Assembly: GCA_007695225.1 (NCBI GenBank)
Contig: REED01000173.1
Location: 89,588 to 153,587 of the forward strand
Direction: 5' to 3'
DNA length: 64,000 nucleotides
Source: Gemmatimonadales bacterium
Lineage (GTDB): Bacteria; Gemmatimonadota; Gemmatimonadetes; Longimicrobiales; Gaopeijiaceae
Shown in pieces: positions 60,033 to 64,000 of this stretch (its first letter is position 1; each line of letters opens with the position of its first letter). The notes beneath the pieces were generated by a model. It worked only from the letters and a program-made list of their open reading frames with translations. It was not told the origin of the DNA and ran no database searches. Made by a program: the position numbers and the translations under genes.

Positions 60033-61329
60033 TCGCCACCGCCTCCGCCGCGCCCTGGGCGGCCTCAAGGGTATGGGCCAGTTCCTCCTCGCCGTGCCGC
60101 ACCGATAGGAAACCGGCCTCGAAGGCGGAGGGCGCCAGGAACACCCCCCGCTCCAGCATCTCCCGATGGAACCGATTGAACCGCGCAAGGTCCGCCGCTG
60201 CGGCGTCCTCGTAGCTATGGACCGGCCCGGGATGGAAGAAGACACCGAACATGGACCCCTCGACACCACCTGAGGCGGGGATTCCCGCTCCGTCCAGGAT
60301 CCCGAGAAGCCCGTCCACCAGGCGTCGGGCATACGTCTCCAGCGCCGGGTAGGGATCATGGGCCTCCAGCCAGGCCAACTGGGCGTTGCCCGCAGCAGTG
60401 GCCAGGGGATTCCCTGAGAGGGTGCCGGCCTGGTACACCGGGCCCACCGGTGCCACCTGTTCCATGATGTCGCGCCGCCCTCCGAAGGCTCCAACCGGGA
60501 GTCCACCCCCGATGACCTTGCCCAGGGTGGTGAGATCAGGGACGATCCCGAAGCGCTCCTGCGCCCCGCCCCGCCCCACCCGGAAGCCGGTCATGACCTC
60601 GTCGAAGACCAGGAGGGCGCCATGATCCCTGGCGATCTCCTGGAGGCCCTCCAGGAACCCGGGCTGGGGCGAGATGAGTCCCGCGTTCCCCATCACCGGC
60701 TCCAGGAAGATGGCGGCGAACTGATCACCCTCCCGCTGGAAGAGATCCCTTACGGCATCCAGGTCGTTGAAGGGGAGCAGGGCAGTATCCCTCACCGCAG
60801 CATCGGGAACCCCCGGGGAGTTGGGGAGGCCGAGGGTGGCCACGCCAGAGCCCGCCGCCACCAGGAAGGGGTCGGCATGGCCGTGGTAGCACCCGGTGAA
60901 CTTCAGGAAGCGGTTTCTTCCCGTGTAGCCCCGGGCCACCCGGAGGGCGCTCATGGTGGCTTCGGTGCCGGAATTCACCAGGCGAACCATCTCGATCCCG
61001 GGAACCAGGCGAACCAGTCGCTCCGCCAACTCCACCTCCGCCTCGGTGGGCGCACCGTAGCTTGTCCCACGGGAAAGCTGCGCCCGCACCGCCTCGTTGA
61101 TCACCTCCGACGCGTGACCCAGGATAAGGGGGCCCCACGACATGATGTAATCCACGTATCGTCGGCCCCGGGTGTCCTCCAACCAAGCGCCTTCACCACG
61201 GGCCACGAAGAAGGGGTCTCCGCCCACCGAGCGGAAGGACCGGACGGGGGAATTCACTCCCCCGGGAAGGACGGCCTGGGCCCGGCTCCAGAGTCGGGCG
61301 AAGGCTTCAGGCGACTGTGCTTCGGTCAT
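60019..61329 (-). CDS. hemL: Glutamate-1-semialdehyde 2,1-aminomutase
   Basis: [94 protein letters not shown]. Confidence 0.97.
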   Translation of the reverse strand: MTEAQSPEAFARLWSRAQAVLPGGVNSPVRSFRSVGGDPFFVARGEGAWLEDTRGRRYVDYIMSWGPLILGHASEVINEAVRAQLSRGTSYGAPTEAEVELAERLVRLVPGIEMVRLVNSGTEATMSALRVARGYTGRNRFLKFTGCYHGHADPFLVAAGSGVATLGLPNSPGVPDAAVRDTALLPFNDLDAVRDLFQREGDQFAAIFLEPVMGNAGLISPQPGFLEGLQEIARDHGALLVFDEVMTGFRVGRGGAQERFGIVPDLTTLGKVIGGGLPVGAFGGRRDIMEQVAPVGPVYQAGTLSGNPLATAAGNAQLAWLEAHDPYPALETYARRLVDGLLGILDGAGIPASGGVEGSMFGVFFHPGPVHSYEDAAAADLARFNRFHREMLERGVFLAPSAFEAGFLSVRHGEEELAHTLEAAQGAAEAVANGEA

Positions 61330-61457
61330 GTATGGATCGGAGGTTGGAGTAATGGACACCCGGACGGACAAACAACCGGCGGCATGATGGTAGGGGGGCG
61401 ACGGGCCCGGGTCCAGGGCACCCCTTCGCACCCCTTCGCCGGAAGGACAGCCGGAGT

Positions 61458-63014
61458 CTATTCGGCCGGGTTCAGGATCCGGGCGATGAGGTCGTACTCC
61501 AGGGCGTCCACGATCTCCACCTCCACCAAGGACCCGACGGCCAACTCCCCCGGCGACGCCCGGCTCGGCGATCCGGCGGGGTCGATCCCGTGTCCGGGAT
61601 CCGGCGCGACCGAGATGATCCGGGTCAACCCGTCCACATCCGGCGCCTGCCCCCGGGTCCGGGCCTCGGCGCGGATCTCCGGGTCCCCCTCCACCAGGCG
61701 GTCCACCAGAACCGTCTCCCGCCGCCCGATGCGCGCCTGGTTGGCGTCGAAGGAGATCTCCCGCTGGAGGTCCATGAGGGCCTCCATTCGCTCCCGCTTC
61801 TCCTCCTCCGGGATCTGCCCCTCCATCTCGGCCGCCGGCGTCCCTTCCTCCTCCGAATACGGGAAGGCTCCCACCCGTTCGAATCGGATCTCTTCCAACA
61901 GGTCCAGCATCTCCTGGAACTCCCCGTCCGTCTCTCCGGGAAAGCCCACAATGACGGTGGTGCGCAGGGTCAAGTCGGGAATGGCATCCCTGAGCCACCC
62001 CACCCGCTCCCGGATGGTGGCCTGGCGCTCCGGCCGCCGCATCCGCTTCAGTACCGGGTCGCTCCCGTGCTGGATGGGCATGTCCAGATAGGGGAGGAGG
62101 CGGGGCTCCGACGCCAGGAGCTCCACCAGTTCCGGGGTGATCCCGGACGGGTACATATAGAAGAGGCGGTACCAGGGAATGGAGGTTCCATCCAGGAGCG
62201 CTCGGAGGAGATCCGGGAGGAGGGGTGTGGGTTCCGCCTCCACTCCGGAGCCGGCGGCCTGCACCGCCTTTCGCCGAAGGTCCCGCCCGTACCACGTGGT
62301 GTCCTGGGAGATGATGTTGAGCTCCAGCACCCCTCGGGCTTCCAGCTCCCGGGCCTCCGCCACCAGCTCCTCCACGGGTGCGGAGCGATGGAGGCCTCGC
62401 ATGTGTGGGATGGCACAGAAGGCGCAGGTATGATCACACCCCTCCGAGATCTTGAGATGGGAGGTGTGGGGGGTATCGGTGGAGAGGATCCGAAGGGCCC
62501 GCTCCATCTGGGGGACGGCCGCCGCCTCGGGAAGGAGGCCCCTGGACCGGAGTTCGGGGACGAGCCCCTGCATCTCGGTGAGTCCCAGGAAGAGATCCAC
62601 CTCGGGGATCTCCGCCGCCAACTCCTCCTTGTAGCGCTGAACCAGGCATCCCACCGCCACCACCGCCCTGAGCTCGCCCTCACCCTTCAGAGCACACGCC
62701 TCCAGGAGGGTCTCCACCGACTCCTCCTTGGCTGCGTCGATGAAACCGCAGGTATTTACGATGACCACCTCGGCCTCGTCCAGGCGGGAGGACACCCGGG
62801 CGCCATTGCCCACCAGGGCCGCCATCATCCGTTCCGAGTCCACGGTGTTCTTGTCGCACCCAAGGGTGATGAGCCCGATCCGGGGGCCGAAGGGCTGTCC
62901 GGTGGGATCCAGATGATGCTCTACCGCCGTTGCGTCCCGACCCACCCCGGGACGGACGGGGTCCGGAACCACCGGGAAGACCGGGAGGTCCCGGGTTCGG
63001 AGGCGACCACTCAT
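61458..63014 (-). CDS. rimO: Ribosomal protein S12 methylthiotransferase RimO
   Basis: [60 protein letters not shown]-terminal TRAM region. Confidence 0.96.
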   Translation of the reverse strand: MSGRLRTRDLPVFPVVPDPVRPGVGRDATAVEHHLDPTGQPFGPRIGLITLGCDKNTVDSERMMAALVGNGARVSSRLDEAEVVIVNTCGFIDAAKEESVETLLEACALKGEGELRAVVAVGCLVQRYKEELAAEIPEVDLFLGLTEMQGLVPELRSRGLLPEAAAVPQMERALRILSTDTPHTSHLKISEGCDHTCAFCAIPHMRGLHRSAPVEELVAEARELEARGVLELNIISQDTTWYGRDLRRKAVQAAGSGVEAEPTPLLPDLLRALLDGTSIPWYRLFYMYPSGITPELVELLASEPRLLPYLDMPIQHGSDPVLKRMRRPERQATIRERVGWLRDAIPDLTLRTTVIVGFPGETDGEFQEMLDLLEEIRFERVGAFPYSEEEGTPAAEMEGQIPEEEKRERMEALMDLQREISFDANQARIGRRETVLVDRLVEGDPEIRAEARTRGQAPDVDGLTRIISVAPDPGHGIDPAGSPSRASPGELAVGSLVEVEIVDALEYDLIARILNPAE

Positions 63015-63775
63015 CGGGTGATCACCTGGACGCCGGGGGGCGGTACGAAACGGAAGCGCTCTCCCGGGATGGCCGCGTTGAGCACGAGTCCGAAGAGTTC
63101 CAGTTCCCGAACGATCCCCTCTTCCTCCACGATCTCCAACTGGAGGATGACGGGGTCGTCGGTGGCGACCCAGATGCGGGCCCTGAGGTACGGAGATGCC
63201 TCAAGGGGTTCGAGTGAGATGACATGGGCCTGGCGTCCGCCCACCAACTCCGTCCCTTCCAGGGTGGATTCATATCGACGCCCGGGGTCACTCAGGAACT
63301 CCCGGTGGAGGTCGAAACGTCCCCCGGTGGCGGCAAAGGAGCTCCGGAATACCTGGCCATCGTCCACCGATGGGAAGTAGACCCAGACGAACTCGCCATC
63401 GGCCACGATCCGGTCCCCCTCCGGATCGGTGAAGCGCATCTCGAAGCGGTCCGGCCTGGCCTGGCAGAGCTCTCCACGGCTGCGGGTGGTTTGACGCATG
63501 AGGTCGTTGCGGACCTCCTGGCGAAACTCGGCGCAGAACGACGCCATGGAACGATAGCGCTCCGCCGCCCGCTCCATGATGGCGGTGGCATCCTGGGCCT
63601 CCAGGGACGAGGGCGCCGTCAACCCCGCTGTCAGGGACCCGAGAGCGAACGCCGAGAGGAGGGCCAGTTTCCGGATCCGGCTGGAGGACCCGGCACGCGC
63701 GATCCCGGAGCAGTACCGTTGAGGACGCGGGCGCGGCGGCGAGCCGGGGGACCGGAGGGGAATCGAAGGCTTCAT
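63011..63775 (-). CDS. LolA-like outer-membrane lipoprotein carrier protein
   Basis: ATAIMERAAERYRSMASFCAEFRQEVRNDLMRQTTRSRGELCQARPDRFEMRFTDPEGDRIVADGEFVWVYFPSVDDGQVFRSSF; start set at MKPSIPLRSP because the longer listed ORF begins inside repeat copy C. Confidence 0.85.
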   Translation of the reverse strand: MKPSIPLRSPGSPPRPRPQRYCSGIARAGSSSRIRKLALLSAFALGSLTAGLTAPSSLEAQDATAIMERAAERYRSMASFCAEFRQEVRNDLMRQTTRSRGELCQARPDRFEMRFTDPEGDRIVADGEFVWVYFPSVDDGQVFRSSFAATGGRFDLHREFLSDPGRRYESTLEGTELVGGRQAHVISLEPLEASPYLRARIWVATDDPVILQLEIVEEEGIVRELELFGLVLNAAIPGERFRFVPPPGVQVITR

Positions 63776-63919
63776 GTGCTCAATCTGCCGCGAAGGGGAG
63801 GCGGAGGGAACCGGGGGAGCATCCATCGACTCCTCTCCCGGCGTGTCTCCCCTGGTACACGGAGCCGGAGGGAAACGTTCGGGGCCCCGCCCGTACGCCT
63901 CCCCAGCGAACCGGACCAG

Positions 63920-64000
63920 AAGGCTGTGGAAGAAGTACAGGGCGCCACCGTTGGGAGCGCCAGGGAGCCCTGATCGTAGGCGGCGACCCGCAGGCATAGC
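63920..64000. repeat. Dispersed intergenic repeat, copy C (inverted orientation, continues past the window)
   Basis: AAGGCTGTGGAAGAAGTACAGGGCGCCACCGTTGGGAGCGCCAGGGAGCCCTGATCGTAGGCGGCGACCCGCAGGCATAGC is nearly identical to the reverse complement of the copy B right end. Confidence 0.9.

Noticed and set aside
61590-63380. 596-aa plus-strand ORF
   Set aside because: Antisense to rimO and the lolA-like gene.
63776-63997. N-terminal extension of the LolA-like ORF ([27 protein letters not shown]...)
   Set aside because: Encoded by repeat copy C; the same pseudo-peptide appears in plus-strand ORFs over copy B, so it reflects repeat sequence, not coding.

Overview
64 kb of GC-rich bacterial chromosome with almost every gene on the minus strand. 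Gene content and order suggest a Gemmatimonadota-like or related Gram-negative phylum, but this is an inference because no rRNA is present. It is mostly a dense housekeeping region with many 4-nt ATGA/GTGA/TTGA start/stop overlaps: ileS (partial)-divIVA-yggS, tonB/exbD/exbD/exbB, cdaA-folP-ftsH-hpt-tilS, a tRNA-Met(CAT), eno, glyA, a short-chain acyl-CoA gene cluster, dnaQ-like-rex-ksgA, an RsbU/RsbW/RsbV-like module, coaD-rsmD-recJ, dnaG-mutS2, prmA-dnaJ-hrcA-HemW-like-dprA-obg, ctp-tmk-ino1-CDP-alcohol transferase-ylbF-prmC-prfA-rpmE, lnt, hemL, rimO, lolA-like. I see no CRISPR array, prophage, defence island or intact transposase. The signals most worth a second look are: (1) a dispersed intergenic repeat family in three places (1786-2081, 40595-40756, 63920-64000), one copy having near-perfect ~26-bp terminal inverted repeats bounded by TA, like a MITE; (2) a HemW homologue in the hemW-hrcA-dnaJ-prmA context that lacks the radical-SAM CxxxCxxC motif; (3) a perfect 20-bp Rex-operator palindrome just upstream of rex; (4) a translationally overlapped inositol-phosphate synthase/CDP-alcohol phosphatidyltransferase pair, probably for inositol lipids; (5) small tandem repeats upstream of hrcA and of an MBL-fold gene; (6) a single credible plus-strand ORF. 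All calls come from reading the sequence; no database search was run.
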